The translations under genes were made by a program, and so were the position numbers. Below the pieces are notes generated by a model, which was not told where the DNA came from, did no database searches, and worked only from the letters and a program-made list of their open reading frames with translations. Of a stretch of DNA of 64,000 nt, positions 38,899-47,865 are shown in pieces. This DNA is from Flavobacterium sp. (GTDB taxonomy: Bacteria; Bacteroidota; Bacteroidia; Flavobacteriales; Flavobacteriaceae): positions 124,001 to 188,000 of the forward strand of contig NZ_JAPZSP010000004.1 in NCBI RefSeq assembly GCF_027531705.1, written 5' to 3'. Position 1 is the first letter of the stretch. Each line of letters opens with the position of its first letter.

Positions 38899-41800
38899 CT
38901 ATCCTACCAAATTAATCACTTTTCCTGGAACGATGATTACTTTGTTTGGTGTTCTTCCGTCTAATTGTTTTATGGTTCTTTCGTCTGCCATTACAATTTC
39001 TTGAATTTGCGAAACGGTTAAATCTAAAGGTAATTTGATGGTGAAACGCATTTTTCCATTGAACGAAACTGGATATTCTTTTTCAGATTCTACCAAATAT
39101 TTTTCTTCACAAATTGGAAAATCAACTGTTGAGATTGAACCTTCGTGCCCTAATTGCGACCATAATTCTTCGGCAATATGTGGTGCATACGGAGAAATTA
39201 CAATTGCCAATGGTTCTAGAATAGCTCTATGATGGCATTTCATTTGTGCCAATTCGTTTACACAAATCATAAACTGTGAAACCGATGTGTTGAAAGAGAA
39301 ATTCTCAATGTCTTCGGTCACTTTTTTGATGGTTTTGTGTAATGATTTGTACATATCGGCAGTTGGTTCGTCGTTGGTTATGTTCAAACCTGAGTTGTCG
39401 TCAAAATACAAACGCCATAATTTTTTCAAGAAACCTGAAACTCCTGTAATTCCAGCAGTATTCCAAGGTTTTGCTTGTTCCAATGGTCCTAAAAACATTT
39501 CATACAAACGCAATGTATCAGCACCATAATCATTACAAATATCATCTGGATTGACAACGTTGTATTTCGATTTTGACATTTTTTCTACTTCGCGACCCAC
39601 GATGTATTTTCCATCTTCTAAAATGAATTCTGCATCTTTATAATCAGAATATAATTGATGATTTTTGAAAGCTTCAATGTCTAATTCGTTAGTAATATCG
39701 TTGATACAAGATAAATCAACGTGGATTGGTGTTGTTAAAAAGGACGAAATCTCTTCACCATATTTAGTCTCATTATCAACAAAATTTAAATTAGCAAGCC
39801 TAATTTGTTCAATCAATAATTCTTGTATTTTTGAATATAAATCAGTTTCCATTTCAAATCCATTAATTCCAACTTTTTCAAGTTCAGAAGCAACTTTTTT
39901 TGAAACTAAAATGTTTGATGAAAATATTCCTCTAACAGTATTATCTGTATAATTCGCCGTTTGTTTTTTTATACTACTTGTATGGCAATATACTCTATAC
40001 ACAAAAGCACTCATTCCCAAAATCATCCCTTGATTAATCAACTTCTTGAATGGTTCTTCTGTTGGTACGTAACCTCTGTCTTTCAGAAATTTATTCCAAA
40101 AACGAGAATATAATAAATGTCCGGTTGCGTGTTCGCTTCCGCCGATGTATAAATCTACGTTTTCCCAATATTTTAGTGCGTCTGCTGAAGCAAATTCGTT
40201 TTCGTTGTGTGCATCCATATAACGCATCCAATACCACGAACTTCCTGCCCAACCTGGCATAGTATTCAATTCTAAAGGAAAAATAGTCACATTATCAATC
40301 AACTGATTACTGACTACTGAACAATTCACACTATCCCAAGCCCAAATTGTTGCGTTTCCTAATGGCGGTTGTCCGTCTTCGGTTGGCAAATATTTTTCTA
40401 CTTCTGGTAGTACAATTGGTAAATGTTTGGCATCAATCATTTGTGGCAATCCATTCACATAATATACTGGAAACGGTTCACCCCAATATCTTTGACGAGA
40501 AAAAACAGCATCACGCAAACGATAATTGGTTTTTCCTTTTCCTTGTCCAATTTTTTCTAATTCTTCGATGATTTTTTTCGTTCCGTCTTTGTAACCCAAT
40601 CCGTTTAAGAAATCAGAATTTACTAATTCGAAACCACCTTTTTCACCATAAGCGGCTTCAGAAATATCTTGATTGAAAATGTTTTTAATTTCAGGCATTC
40701 CGTGAGTTCCTTTGAAGAAATTCGCGAAAGCATAATCACGTTCGTCACCACATGGAACCGCCATAACTGCGCCTGTTCCGTATCCTGCCAAAACGTAATC
40801 GCCAATCCAAACCGGAATTGGTTCTTTGGTAAATGGATGTTCGGCAAACGCACCAGTGAAAACTCCCGAAATGGTTTTTACATCCGCCATTCTTTCTCTT
40901 TCGGAACGTTTTGCAGTAGCTTCAACATAAGCCTCAACCGCCGCTTTTTGTTCTGGCGTTGTGATTTGTGAAACCAATTCGTGTTCTGGCGCCAAAGTCA
41001 TAAACGTAACTCCGAAAATAGTATCAGGTCTTGTTGTGAAAACAGAAATTAATTTATCTGAATCTTTCAATTTGAAATCTACCGAAGCTCCAACCGATTT
41101 TCCAATCCAGTTTCTCTGAGATTCTTTTATCGATTCGCTCCAATCTATTGTGTCTAAACCTTGCAATAATCTTTCGGCATAAGCAGAAATTCGCATTGAC
41201 CATTGAGTCATTTTTTTACGAATAACTGGATGACCACCACGTTCTGAAACACCATTTACGATTTCGTCATTTGCCAAAACTGTTCCTAATGCTGGACACC
41301 AGTTTACTTCGGTTTCTGCCAAATATGTTAATCTATATTGTAGAAGTATTTTTTGTTGTTCTTCTGTTGAAAAAGCATTCCATTCTGATACTGAAAATGG
41401 TGCGATGTTATCATCACAAACTGCATTTACTGAAGCATTTCCTTCATTTTCAAAAATGGAAATTAAAGTTGTAATATCTTCTGCTTTATCAGTATCATTA
41501 TTGTACCACGAATTGAACAATTGAATGAAAATCCATTGTGTGTGTTTGTAATAATCGGCATTTGAAGTGCGCACTTCTCTACTCCAATCGAATGAAAATC
41601 CGATTTTGTCTAATTGTTCACGGTAACGAGCAATGTTTTCTTTGGTTGTTGTATCAGGATGTTGACCCGTTTGAATAGCATATTGTTCGGCTGGTAAACC
41701 AAACGAATCATAACCTTGCGGATGCAAAACATTAAAACCTTTGTGACGTTTAAATCTAGCTACAATATCGGAAGCAATATAACCTAGCGGATGCCCAACG

Positions 41801-41943
41801 TGTAATCCTGCACCTGATGGATAAGGAAACATGTCCAAAACATAATATTTTGGCTTTTCGCTGTTATTTGATGCAGCAAAAGTTTGGTTTTCTGCCCAGT
41901 ATTTTTGCCATTTGGCTTCGATTTGTTCGTGGAAATATTTCAT
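38899..41943 (-). CDS. leuS: Leucyl-tRNA synthetase with an extra insertion
   Basis: A 1014-residue class I synthetase. The HIGH motif reads LHVGHPLGY, and the KMSKS loop is KMSKS (788-792, EVEKMSKSKYN). The CP1 editing domain occupies about 260-500, and the C-terminal tRNA-binding domain ends NKVIIVPGKVINLVG. It is longer than the roughly 940-residue Bacteroidota norm I recall. Much of the excess lies between FVYRVYCH and TPIHVDLS (about nt 39737-39995). The same zone in relatives is a loop of about 20 residues. Domain order is otherwise standard. Confidence 0.97.
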   Translation of the reverse strand: MKYFHEQIEAKWQKYWAENQTFAASNNSEKPKYYVLDMFPYPSGAGLHVGHPLGYIASDIVARFKRHKGFNVLHPQGYDSFGLPAEQYAIQTGQHPDTTTKENIARYREQLDKIGFSFDWSREVRTSNADYYKHTQWIFIQLFNSWYNNDTDKAEDITTLISIFENEGNASVNAVCDDNIAPFSVSEWNAFSTEEQQKILLQYRLTYLAETEVNWCPALGTVLANDEIVNGVSERGGHPVIRKKMTQWSMRISAYAERLLQGLDTIDWSESIKESQRNWIGKSVGASVDFKLKDSDKLISVFTTRPDTIFGVTFMTLAPEHELVSQITTPEQKAAVEAYVEATAKRSERERMADVKTISGVFTGAFAEHPFTKEPIPVWIGDYVLAGYGTGAVMAVPCGDERDYAFANFFKGTHGMPEIKNIFNQDISEAAYGEKGGFELVNSDFLNGLGYKDGTKKIIEELEKIGQGKGKTNYRLRDAVFSRQRYWGEPFPVYYVNGLPQMIDAKHLPIVLPEVEKYLPTEDGQPPLGNATIWAWDSVNCSVVSNQLIDNVTIFPLELNTMPGWAGSSWYWMRYMDAHNENEFASADALKYWENVDLYIGGSEHATGHLLYSRFWNKFLKDRGYVPTEEPFKKLINQGMILGMSAFVYRVYCHTSSIKKQTANYTDNTVRGIFSSNILVSKKVASELEKVGINGFEMETDLYSKIQELLIEQIRLANLNFVDNETKYGEEISSFLTTPIHVDLSCINDITNELDIEAFKNHQLYSDYKDAEFILEDGKYIVGREVEKMSKSKYNVVNPDDICNDYGADTLRLYEMFLGPLEQAKPWNTAGITGVSGFLKKLWRLYFDDNSGLNITNDEPTADMYKSLHKTIKKVTEDIENFSFNTSVSQFMICVNELAQMKCHHRAILEPLAIVISPYAPHIAEELWSQLGHEGSISTVDFPICEEKYLVESEKEYPVSFNGKMRFTIKLPLDLTVSQIQEIVMADERTIKQLDGRTPNKVIIVPGKVINLVG

Positions 41944-42259
41944 AAAAAGTTTAAAAGTTTAGGAGTTTAAAAGTTTAAAATTGTTTCTTAATAAACCTCT
42001 AATCAAAAAAATTAAGGCACAAATTTACGTTTTAAATATGAAAGTTAAAAGCTTGAACGAAAGTGAATTTTTATGTTCTTTTTGTAAGTTATTGCTTTGT
42101 TTTTTGAGCGGCTTCTTTAAATCAAAAGTTAATCGAAGGTTAATGTTTACGATAATTTAGCCGAAAACAAAGGTTAATGTACTAAAATGAAAACTTTAAA
42201 CGTTATTAGCATTTGAATAAAGAAATTCTTTATTATTTTTACACCTTAAAATTAATTAT
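41944..42259. other. 316-bp gap between divergent leuS and ftsX genes
   Basis: The left part holds reiterated GTTTAAAA words (41948-41985). A TAAATTTG box on the minus strand (42027-42020) is a possible leuS -7 element. A 40-codon frame at 42038-42160 with one CxxC has no other support. A TTATTATTTTTACACC stretch before ftsX may be its promoter. No RNA gene was recognised. Confidence 0.5.
41948..41985 (-). repeat. GTTTAAAA-word element
   Basis: GTTTAAAA-type words occur four times in under 40 bp upstream of leuS. The same words make a two-armed element at 57371-57448. Confidence 0.5.
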
Positions 42260-43135
42260 ATGGCATCATCATTTGATAAATTTCAGAAACGCAGGTTGAT
42301 TTCATCGTATTTTTCGGTGGTTTTGAGTGTTTTTCTTGTATTGTTTTTGCTAGGATTATTGGGACTTTTCATTATTAATTCGAAACGTTTATCGGATAAT
42401 TTTAAAGAAGATATTGCCATGACAGTTTTCTTTAAGAATGAAGCTACTGATAGTATTTTTAATGCTTTTGAAACAGAAATTAAAGCGGCAAAATTTGCTA
42501 AAAGCTATAAATATGTATCAAAAGACGATGCGGCAAAGCAACACAAAGAGGTTTTTGGAGAGGATTTTATGCAGTTTTTAGGTGTTAATCCGTTGCAGAA
42601 TTCGTATGATATCCACCTAAAAGCAAATTATGTTACCAATCCAGGTTTTTCGAAAGTTGAAAATCTTATTAGAAAAAATCCGATGGTGGCCGATATTGTA
42701 TATGATAAACAACTGATTACGTTGGTAAATGATAACATAAAGAAAATAACTATGTGGGTTTTAATTATCAGCGGTGTTTTTGCAATAATAGCATTCTTGT
42801 TGATTAATAGCTCGTTGCGACTTTCCATTTATGCCAATAGATTTATTATAAAAACGATGCAAATGGTTGGTGCCACCAAAGCGTTTATTAGAAAACCATT
42901 TGTGAGAAGAAGTATTTTGCTAGGTTTAATTGGTTCTGTTTTGGCGATTTTGGCAATTGTTGGAGTGCTCGTTTATGTAGAAACCAATTTCCCAGCGTTG
43001 GATATTTTCAAAGATATTGAACTTACCGTTTTGGTTTTGGTTGGTGTTTTGGTAATAGGAATTTTAATTACTTGGATAAGCACTTACTTTGCAACACAAC
43101 GATTTTTGAACTTGAGAACGGATGATCTTTATTAA
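42260..43135 (+). CDS. ftsX: Cell-division protein FtsX (ABC permease subunit)
   Basis: A 291-residue FtsX. A cytoplasmic N-terminus is followed by a first TM helix (about 20-42), a large extracytoplasmic domain (about 45-165) and three C-terminal TM helices. The second helix pair carries ASxxLR-like SSLRLSIYANRFIIKTMQMVGA. FtsEX regulates cell-wall hydrolases at the septum. ftsE is not adjacent, as is usual in Bacteroidota. It heads the ftsX-DUF3098-uppP-truB order. Confidence 0.93.
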   Translation: MASSFDKFQKRRLISSYFSVVLSVFLVLFLLGLLGLFIINSKRLSDNFKEDIAMTVFFKNEATDSIFNAFETEIKAAKFAKSYKYVSKDDAAKQHKEVFGEDFMQFLGVNPLQNSYDIHLKANYVTNPGFSKVENLIRKNPMVADIVYDKQLITLVNDNIKKITMWVLIISGVFAIIAFLLINSSLRLSIYANRFIIKTMQMVGATKAFIRKPFVRRSILLGLIGSVLAILAIVGVLVYVETNFPALDIFKDIELTVLVLVGVLVIGILITWISTYFATQRFLNLRTDDLY

Positions 43136-43179
43136 CGTAAGATTGCTGATTAACGATTTTTGAATTATAAAAAACACAA

Positions 43180-43422
43180 ATGAAAAACGACGAACAACAT
43201 AAATCAGATTTTCTTTTTGATAAAGTAAATTATAAAATTCTTCTTATTGGTATTGCAGTTATAGCATTAGGATTTATACTAATGTCTGGTGGCGGAAGCG
43301 ATGATCCAAAAGTGTGGAATGACGAAATTTTTAGTTTTAGAAGAATTCGATTAGCGCCAACAGTTGTGTTAATAGGCTTTGGAATTACTATTTACTCGAT
43401 TTTTAAAAATCCTAAAAAATAA
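43180..43422 (+). CDS. DUF3098 membrane protein
   Basis: An 80-residue protein with two hydrophobic helices (ILLIGIAVIALGFILMSGG and APTVVLIGFGITIYSI) separated by a polar loop (GGSDDPKVWND, FRRIRLAP). This is the DUF3098 layout found between ftsX and uppP throughout Bacteroidota. The constant position suggests an envelope or division role, which remains unproven. The uppP ATG follows 2 bp after its stop. Confidence 0.9.
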   Translation: MKNDEQHKSDFLFDKVNYKILLIGIAVIALGFILMSGGGSDDPKVWNDEIFSFRRIRLAPTVVLIGFGITIYSIFKNPKK

Positions 43423-43424
43423 AA

Positions 43425-44234
43425 ATGGATTATTTACAGGCAATACTTATTGCAATTGTTGAAGGTCTAACCGAATATTTACCTGTTTCTTCAACTGCTC
43501 ACATGATTTTTACCAGTTCTTTTTTTGGTATTCAAGAAGATGATTTTGTAAAATTATTTCAAGTTTCAATTCAGTTTGGTGCTATTTTGGCAGTGGTTGT
43601 TTTGTATTGGAAAAAGTTTTTCGATTTTTCTAAAATTAACTTTTATATCAAATTGGCTTGCGCTGTAATTCCAGCATTAGTTTTAGGAAAAATATTTGAT
43701 GATAAAATCGATGCAATTCTTGGAAATCCTATTCCTATTGCGATTGTGTTGATTCTTGGCGGAATAGTTTTGTTATTTATTGATGGAAGATTTCACAATC
43801 CAACTGTTGCAAATGAAGAAGATATTACGATAAAAAAAGCGGTAACTATTGGTTTTTGGCAATGTTTGGCCATGATGCCAGGAACAAGTCGTTCGGCTGC
43901 TTCTATAATTGGCGGAATGCAACAGGGTTTGACTCGTGAAACAGCTGCAGAATTTTCGTTTTTTCTTGCAGTTCCAACTATGTTAGCGGTTACAACTTAT
44001 TCGTTATTTTTAAAAACTTATGAGGTTTCTCAGCTAAAAGGCTACGAACTTTTGACGCAATCAAGTGATAATTTGAAACTATTTTTTATTGGAAATATTG
44101 TCGCTTTTGTCGTTGCCGTTATTGCCATTAAATTCTTTATTGGAATTATCAAAAAATATGGTTTTAAACCTTGGGGTTATTACCGAATTGTAGCTGGAAT
44201 TATCCTTTTGGCTTATTTTTCTTTAAACAAATAA
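43425..44234 (+). CDS. uppP: Undecaprenyl-diphosphatase
   Basis: A 269-residue multi-TM phosphatase (BacA) that recycles undecaprenyl diphosphate for peptidoglycan and polysaccharide export. The catalytic motifs are VEGLTEYLPVSSTAHM (15-30) and PGTSRSAASIIGGMQQGL near residue 150. About eight hydrophobic helices are visible. It is tightly packed between the DUF3098 gene and truB. Confidence 0.95.
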   Translation: MDYLQAILIAIVEGLTEYLPVSSTAHMIFTSSFFGIQEDDFVKLFQVSIQFGAILAVVVLYWKKFFDFSKINFYIKLACAVIPALVLGKIFDDKIDAILGNPIPIAIVLILGGIVLLFIDGRFHNPTVANEEDITIKKAVTIGFWQCLAMMPGTSRSAASIIGGMQQGLTRETAAEFSFFLAVPTMLAVTTYSLFLKTYEVSQLKGYELLTQSSDNLKLFFIGNIVAFVVAVIAIKFFIGIIKKYGFKPWGYYRIVAGIILLAYFSLNK

Positions 44235-44237
44235 GAT

Positions 44238-44930
44238 TTGAAAACACCCGAAGATTTTCTTGAAGGTCAAATTATTTTGATTGATAAACCACTGACTTGG
44301 AGTTCGTTTCAAGCGGTGAATAAGTTGAAATATATTCTGAAAAGAAAATTTGATTTGCCTAAAAAATTCAAAATCGGTCATGCTGGAACTCTTGATCCAT
44401 TAGCAACTGGTTTACTGATAATTTGTACAGGAAAATTTACCAAAAAAATCACAGAAATTCAGGCTCAAGCTAAAGAATATACTGGAACAATTACCGTTGG
44501 AGCTACAACACCAAGTTATGATTTGGAAACCGAAGTCAATGCAACTTTTCCAACAGAACATATTACTGAAGCGTTAATTCTAGAAACAACCCAACAATTT
44601 ATTGGGGAAATCGATCAAAAACCACCCGTTTTTTCTGCCATAAAAAAAGACGGAAAACGATTGTATGAACACGCTCGTGCAGGTGAAGAAATCGAAATTG
44701 CTTTCAGAAAAACTACAATTCACGATTTTGAAATCACAAGAATTCAATTGCCAGAAATTGATTTTAGAGTAAAATGCAGCAAAGGAACTTATATTCGTTC
44801 ATTAGCTTACGATTTCGGAATTGCTTTAAATTCTGGTGCACATTTAACCGCTCTACGAAGAACAAAAATTGGAGATTATTCAGTTGAAAATGGAATTTTA
44901 CCTGAAGAATTTGAAAAGACTTTAGGTTAA
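44238..44930 (+). CDS. truB: tRNA pseudouridine(55) synthase
   Basis: A 230-residue TruB that makes pseudouridine 55 in the T loop of tRNAs. The catalytic aspartate is Asp53 in GHAGTLDPLATGLL. CSKGTYIRSLAYDFG is the second family block. The start codon is TTG at 44238, 3 bp after the uppP stop. No ATG fits the conserved N-terminus (EGQIILIDKPLTW). Confidence 0.95.
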   Translation: MKTPEDFLEGQIILIDKPLTWSSFQAVNKLKYILKRKFDLPKKFKIGHAGTLDPLATGLLIICTGKFTKKITEIQAQAKEYTGTITVGATTPSYDLETEVNATFPTEHITEALILETTQQFIGEIDQKPPVFSAIKKDGKRLYEHARAGEEIEIAFRKTTIHDFEITRIQLPEIDFRVKCSKGTYIRSLAYDFGIALNSGAHLTALRRTKIGDYSVENGILPEEFEKTLG

Positions 44931-44999
44931 AATTTTATAAACGTTTGTTTTTCAATTCATTTATTTCTTACTTTTACTACTCTTTCAAATTCTTTGACT

Positions 45000-45167
45000 A
45001 TGAAAACTTCTAATAAAAAAACCAAAAATCTTGCAACTCCAGGCAAACCAATGTCTCAAGATGAATTTGTTTCTTTGATTAAAGAAGCAGAAGAAGGAGA
45101 ATTTATGTCTATTTCAGAATTTAAAAAGCGTTTTAATAAATGGAGAGCGGAAAGAAAGAAGTCCTAA
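45000..45167 (+). CDS. Small antitoxin-like protein of the third TA pair (55 aa)
   Basis: An ATG at 45000 opens a 55-codon frame, MKTSNKKTKNLATPGKP through RAERKKS. The central segment MSQDEFVSLIKEAEEG and SISEFKKRFNKW looks like a helical antitoxin with a basic C-terminus. It overlaps the start of the downstream toxin gene by 28 bp. It is short enough to be missed by size cut-offs. Context and composition support it. No DNA-binding family is certain. Confidence 0.65.
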   Translation: MKTSNKKTKNLATPGKPMSQDEFVSLIKEAEEGEFMSISEFKKRFNKWRAERKKS

Positions 45168-45472
45168 AGTCAAAATTTTATTATTCTGATATTCAAGACA
45201 TATATGAATATGGAGAAGCGACTTTTGGCACTAGATTAGCTGATTCCTTTTTTGATACAATATTATTTGAAGTCGAAAAACTTGAAACAGAATATCTTCT
45301 TCATCCAGAATATCGCCATTTAGAAACTAAAACCAAAATTTACAGAAATATTATTCTTGGATCCTATCTAATTATCTACAGAATTAGAGCACATAAAATA
45401 GAAGTCTTAAGAGCTTTTCATGGAAGTCGTTCTCCTAAAACAATCAAAACAGTTAGAAAAGTAAAAGTTTAA
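45140..45472 (+). CDS. RelE/ParE-family toxin of the third TA pair (110 aa)
   Basis: A ParE/RelE-superfamily protein. It has the N-terminal helices (SDIQDIYEYGEATFGTRLADSFFDTI), then KTKIYRNIILGSYLIIYRI and the C-terminal HKIEVLRAFHGSRSP, where ParE and RelE proteins carry the IxVLRVxHxxR signature. ParE-like toxins poison DNA gyrase, and RelE-like ones cut mRNA. The HGSR end fits ParE better. It overlaps the preceding small gene by 28 bp, and its stop lies 2 bp from the convergent thioredoxin-like gene. Confidence 0.82.
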   Translation: MESGKKEVLKSKFYYSDIQDIYEYGEATFGTRLADSFFDTILFEVEKLETEYLLHPEYRHLETKTKIYRNIILGSYLIIYRIRAHKIEVLRAFHGSRSPKTIKTVRKVKV

Positions 45473-45474
45473 AA

Positions 45475-46068
45475 TTATTTCATCAACCCAACAATTTCCT
45501 TTTGAGTTGAAATTCCTTTGTCTTGTAAATACCATTTTTGCAATTCAATTTTTGCTGTTTCATCCACAACTCCATGCTCTGTTTTATAATCTAAAATAAG
45601 TTGTTTTGCTCCAATTGGTCTTGGTCCAAAATCGGCAATAACTTCGTTACTTTCTTTATCAATAATAATCAGTTTTGGAATTGATTTTGTGCCGTTTGTC
45701 AAAAATTGATTCATCAACTCTTCATTTTCATCTCTCAAAACAATTCTCAAATTTATTTTATCTGAAACAGTAGCCATTTTATTTATAATAGGCAAAATTT
45801 GAGCTGCATCACCACACCAACTTTCACTAATAACTAGCCAAGTATATTCTTTTTTTAAATTTTCTAAAAAACTTTTTACTTCATCGGTAAGTTGCATGGT
45901 TTTATCTAGCCTATGCAAACGCGCATCGTTAAGTTGAGTGTAATGAACTAAATCTTCTCTTTGTTCGTGACCTGTAGTGGCATTATTTTTGGCTAAAGCG
46001 GTAACAAAACTTCTATATTCTTGGTAAGAGAAACTTTCTTTCAGACTTTCCTTTATAATTGAATTCAT
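45475..46068 (-). CDS. Thioredoxin-family protein with a CGDA site
   Basis: A 197-residue thioredoxin-fold protein. The active-site segment reads SESWCGDAAQILP, so only one of the two redox cysteines is present (CxxA). The conserved cis-proline segment is TKSIPKLIII. Such CGDA/CGDC proteins are common in Bacteroidota. With a single cysteine it may act as a monothiol or a glutathione/bacillithiol-linked carrier, or it may have lost redox function. It lacks a signal peptide and is probably cytoplasmic. Confidence 0.85.
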   Translation of the reverse strand: MNSIIKESLKESFSYQEYRSFVTALAKNNATTGHEQREDLVHYTQLNDARLHRLDKTMQLTDEVKSFLENLKKEYTWLVISESWCGDAAQILPIINKMATVSDKINLRIVLRDENEELMNQFLTNGTKSIPKLIIIDKESNEVIADFGPRPIGAKQLILDYKTEHGVVDETAKIELQKWYLQDKGISTQKEIVGLMK

Positions 46069-46154
46069 TTTAATTAAATTTATACTGCAAAATTAGCTTT
46101 ATTTTTACTAATGAAATGTAACAATAATTACATTAAAAGATTTATCATTTAATA

Positions 46155-46940
46155 ATGGACTTACAAACAAAATCAATTGGTTTAGCATTATCTGGCGGAG
46201 GTTCAAAAGGACTTGCCCATGCTGGCGCAATAAAGTTTCTAGAAGAACAAAAGATACAACCATCACAAATTTCGGGAACAAGCGCTGGAGCAATAATTGG
46301 TGCATTATATTCTTGGGGAAAAACACCAGAAGAGATTTTATCTTTTTTTAAATCCATTTATTTTTTCCATTGGAAACATTTTACAATAAAAAAACCTGGA
46401 ATCATTGATTCAGAATCATTTAAAAATTATTTTGAAGAAATTTTCCAGAATGCCAAAATGAGTGATTTACCTATTCAAATGCATATTACGGCTACTGAAA
46501 TGGTAAAAGGTAAACTTAAAATTTTCAACAACAACTCACGAATCGTTGATGCTGTACTTGCTTCATCTGCCTTTCCAGGCGTTATTTCTCCTTACATTGT
46601 CAATGGAAATTTATATAGTGATGGCGGCATTTTAAATCATTTTCCAACTGATATATTACAAGGACGATGCGATTTTATGATTGGAGTTTATGTTAGCCCT
46701 ATTCAAAAAATTGAAGCCAAAGACTTGAACTCTATTAAATCTGTTACTACTCGAGCTTTTGATTTACTCTCAGCAAATTCAAATTTTCAAAAGTTTAATC
46801 ATTGCGATTGGGTTATTGAACCTGAAGAATTGGTCAATTTCAGCACTTTTGAAACCAATAAAACTAAAATGGATAAGATATTTGAAATTGGGTATCAAGC
46901 TGCAAAAAAATCATTTGAACAATTGAAGGATAATTTTTAA
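46155..46940 (+). CDS. Patatin-like phospholipase
   Basis: A 261-residue patatin-family hydrolase with the oxyanion hole GGGSKG (14-19), nucleophile Ser43 in GTSAGA and catalytic Asp156 in SDGG. It lacks a signal peptide. The substrate is presumably membrane lipid, as in RssA/YchK-type proteins. It is divergent from the thioredoxin-like gene. Confidence 0.92.
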   Translation: MDLQTKSIGLALSGGGSKGLAHAGAIKFLEEQKIQPSQISGTSAGAIIGALYSWGKTPEEILSFFKSIYFFHWKHFTIKKPGIIDSESFKNYFEEIFQNAKMSDLPIQMHITATEMVKGKLKIFNNNSRIVDAVLASSAFPGVISPYIVNGNLYSDGGILNHFPTDILQGRCDFMIGVYVSPIQKIEAKDLNSIKSVTTRAFDLLSANSNFQKFNHCDWVIEPEELVNFSTFETNKTKMDKIFEIGYQAAKKSFEQLKDNF

Positions 46941-46969
46941 ATTACTATTTCATAAAATCATATAATAAC

Positions 46970-46977
46970 TATATTTG
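46970..46977 (+). promoter_or_regulatory. Predicted -7 element of pyrH
   Basis: TATATTTG matches TAnnTTTG. The leader to the pyrH ATG is about 105 nt, and no leader peptide or riboswitch was recognised in it. Confidence 0.4.
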
Positions 46978-47082
46978 CACAAAAAAACTGAAACTTGTTA
47001 ATGAGATTCAGAAATAAATTTAGAATAAATGACTCGAGCATTAGCAACAGCATCACACAACTAAAAACAATAATAAAGAGTA

Positions 47083-47790
47083 ATGAAATACAAAAGAATC
47101 CTTCTAAAATTAAGTGGCGAAGCATTAATGGGTGAAAGACAATACGGAATTGACCCAAAAATTCTAGCCGAATATGCAGATGAAATTAAGCAAATTCACG
47201 ACAAAGGTGTTGAAATTGCGATTGTAATTGGCGGTGGAAATATTTTTAGAGGTGTAGCTGGTGCAAGTAACGGAATGGACAGAGTACAAGGAGATTATAT
47301 GGGAATGTTAGCAACGGTTATCAACGGAATGGCATTGCAAGGTGCATTGGAAGATAAAGGAATGCTAACTCGTTTGCAAACAGCTTTAAAAATTGAAGCA
47401 ATTGCTGAACCTTATATCAAAAGAAGAGCCGTTCGTCATTTAGAAAAAGGAAGAATTGTTATTTTTGGAGCTGGAACTGGAAATCCTTATTTTACAACCG
47501 ATACAGCTGCCGTTTTACGTGGTGTAGAAGTTCATGCCGATGTAATTTTGAAAGGAACAAGAGTTGATGGTGTTTATACTGCCGACCCTGAAAAAGATAA
47601 AACAGCCGTAAAATTCGACTATATTTCGTTTGAAGATGTGTTGAAAAAAGGATTAAATGTAATGGACACAACCGCTTTTACATTGAGCCAAGAAAATAAG
47701 TTGCCAATCGTAGTTTTTGATATGAACAAAAAAGGAAATCTATTGAAAATATGCGAAGGCGAAAACGTAGGAACAGTAGTTAATATTTAG
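47083..47790 (+). CDS. pyrH: UMP kinase
   Basis: A 235-residue amino-acid-kinase-fold enzyme that phosphorylates UMP to UDP. Family blocks are [38 protein letters not shown] and [14 protein letters not shown]. It is followed by frr, a conserved pairing in bacteria, with a CAT-word hairpin between them. Confidence 0.96.
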   Translation: MKYKRILLKLSGEALMGERQYGIDPKILAEYADEIKQIHDKGVEIAIVIGGGNIFRGVAGASNGMDRVQGDYMGMLATVINGMALQGALEDKGMLTRLQTALKIEAIAEPYIKRRAVRHLEKGRIVIFGAGTGNPYFTTDTAAVLRGVEVHADVILKGTRVDGVYTADPEKDKTAVKFDYISFEDVLKKGLNVMDTTAFTLSQENKLPIVVFDMNKKGNLLKICEGENVGTVVNI

Positions 47791-47794
47791 TAAA

Positions 47795-47842
47795 CAGTCT
47801 CAGTTTACAGTTTCAGTTTTTAAATACTGAAAACTGCGACTG
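47795..47842 (+). repeat. CAGT-word hairpin between pyrH and frr
   Basis: CAGTCTCAGTTTACAGT (47795-47811) and ACTGAAAACTGCGACTG (47826-47842) are imperfect inverted arms matching at 15 of 17 positions, with a 14-base loop. It lies inside a probable operon. No T-run follows, so it may act as an RNA-processing or stability element rather than as a terminator. Confidence 0.6.
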
Positions 47843-47865
47843 CGATTAAAAAACTTTAAAATAAC

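Noticed and set aside
42038..42160. 40-codon frame MKVKSLNESEFLCSFC in the leuS-ftsX gap
   Set aside because: It has only one CxxC and no promoter, homology or neighbour support. AT-rich chance frames of this size are common.
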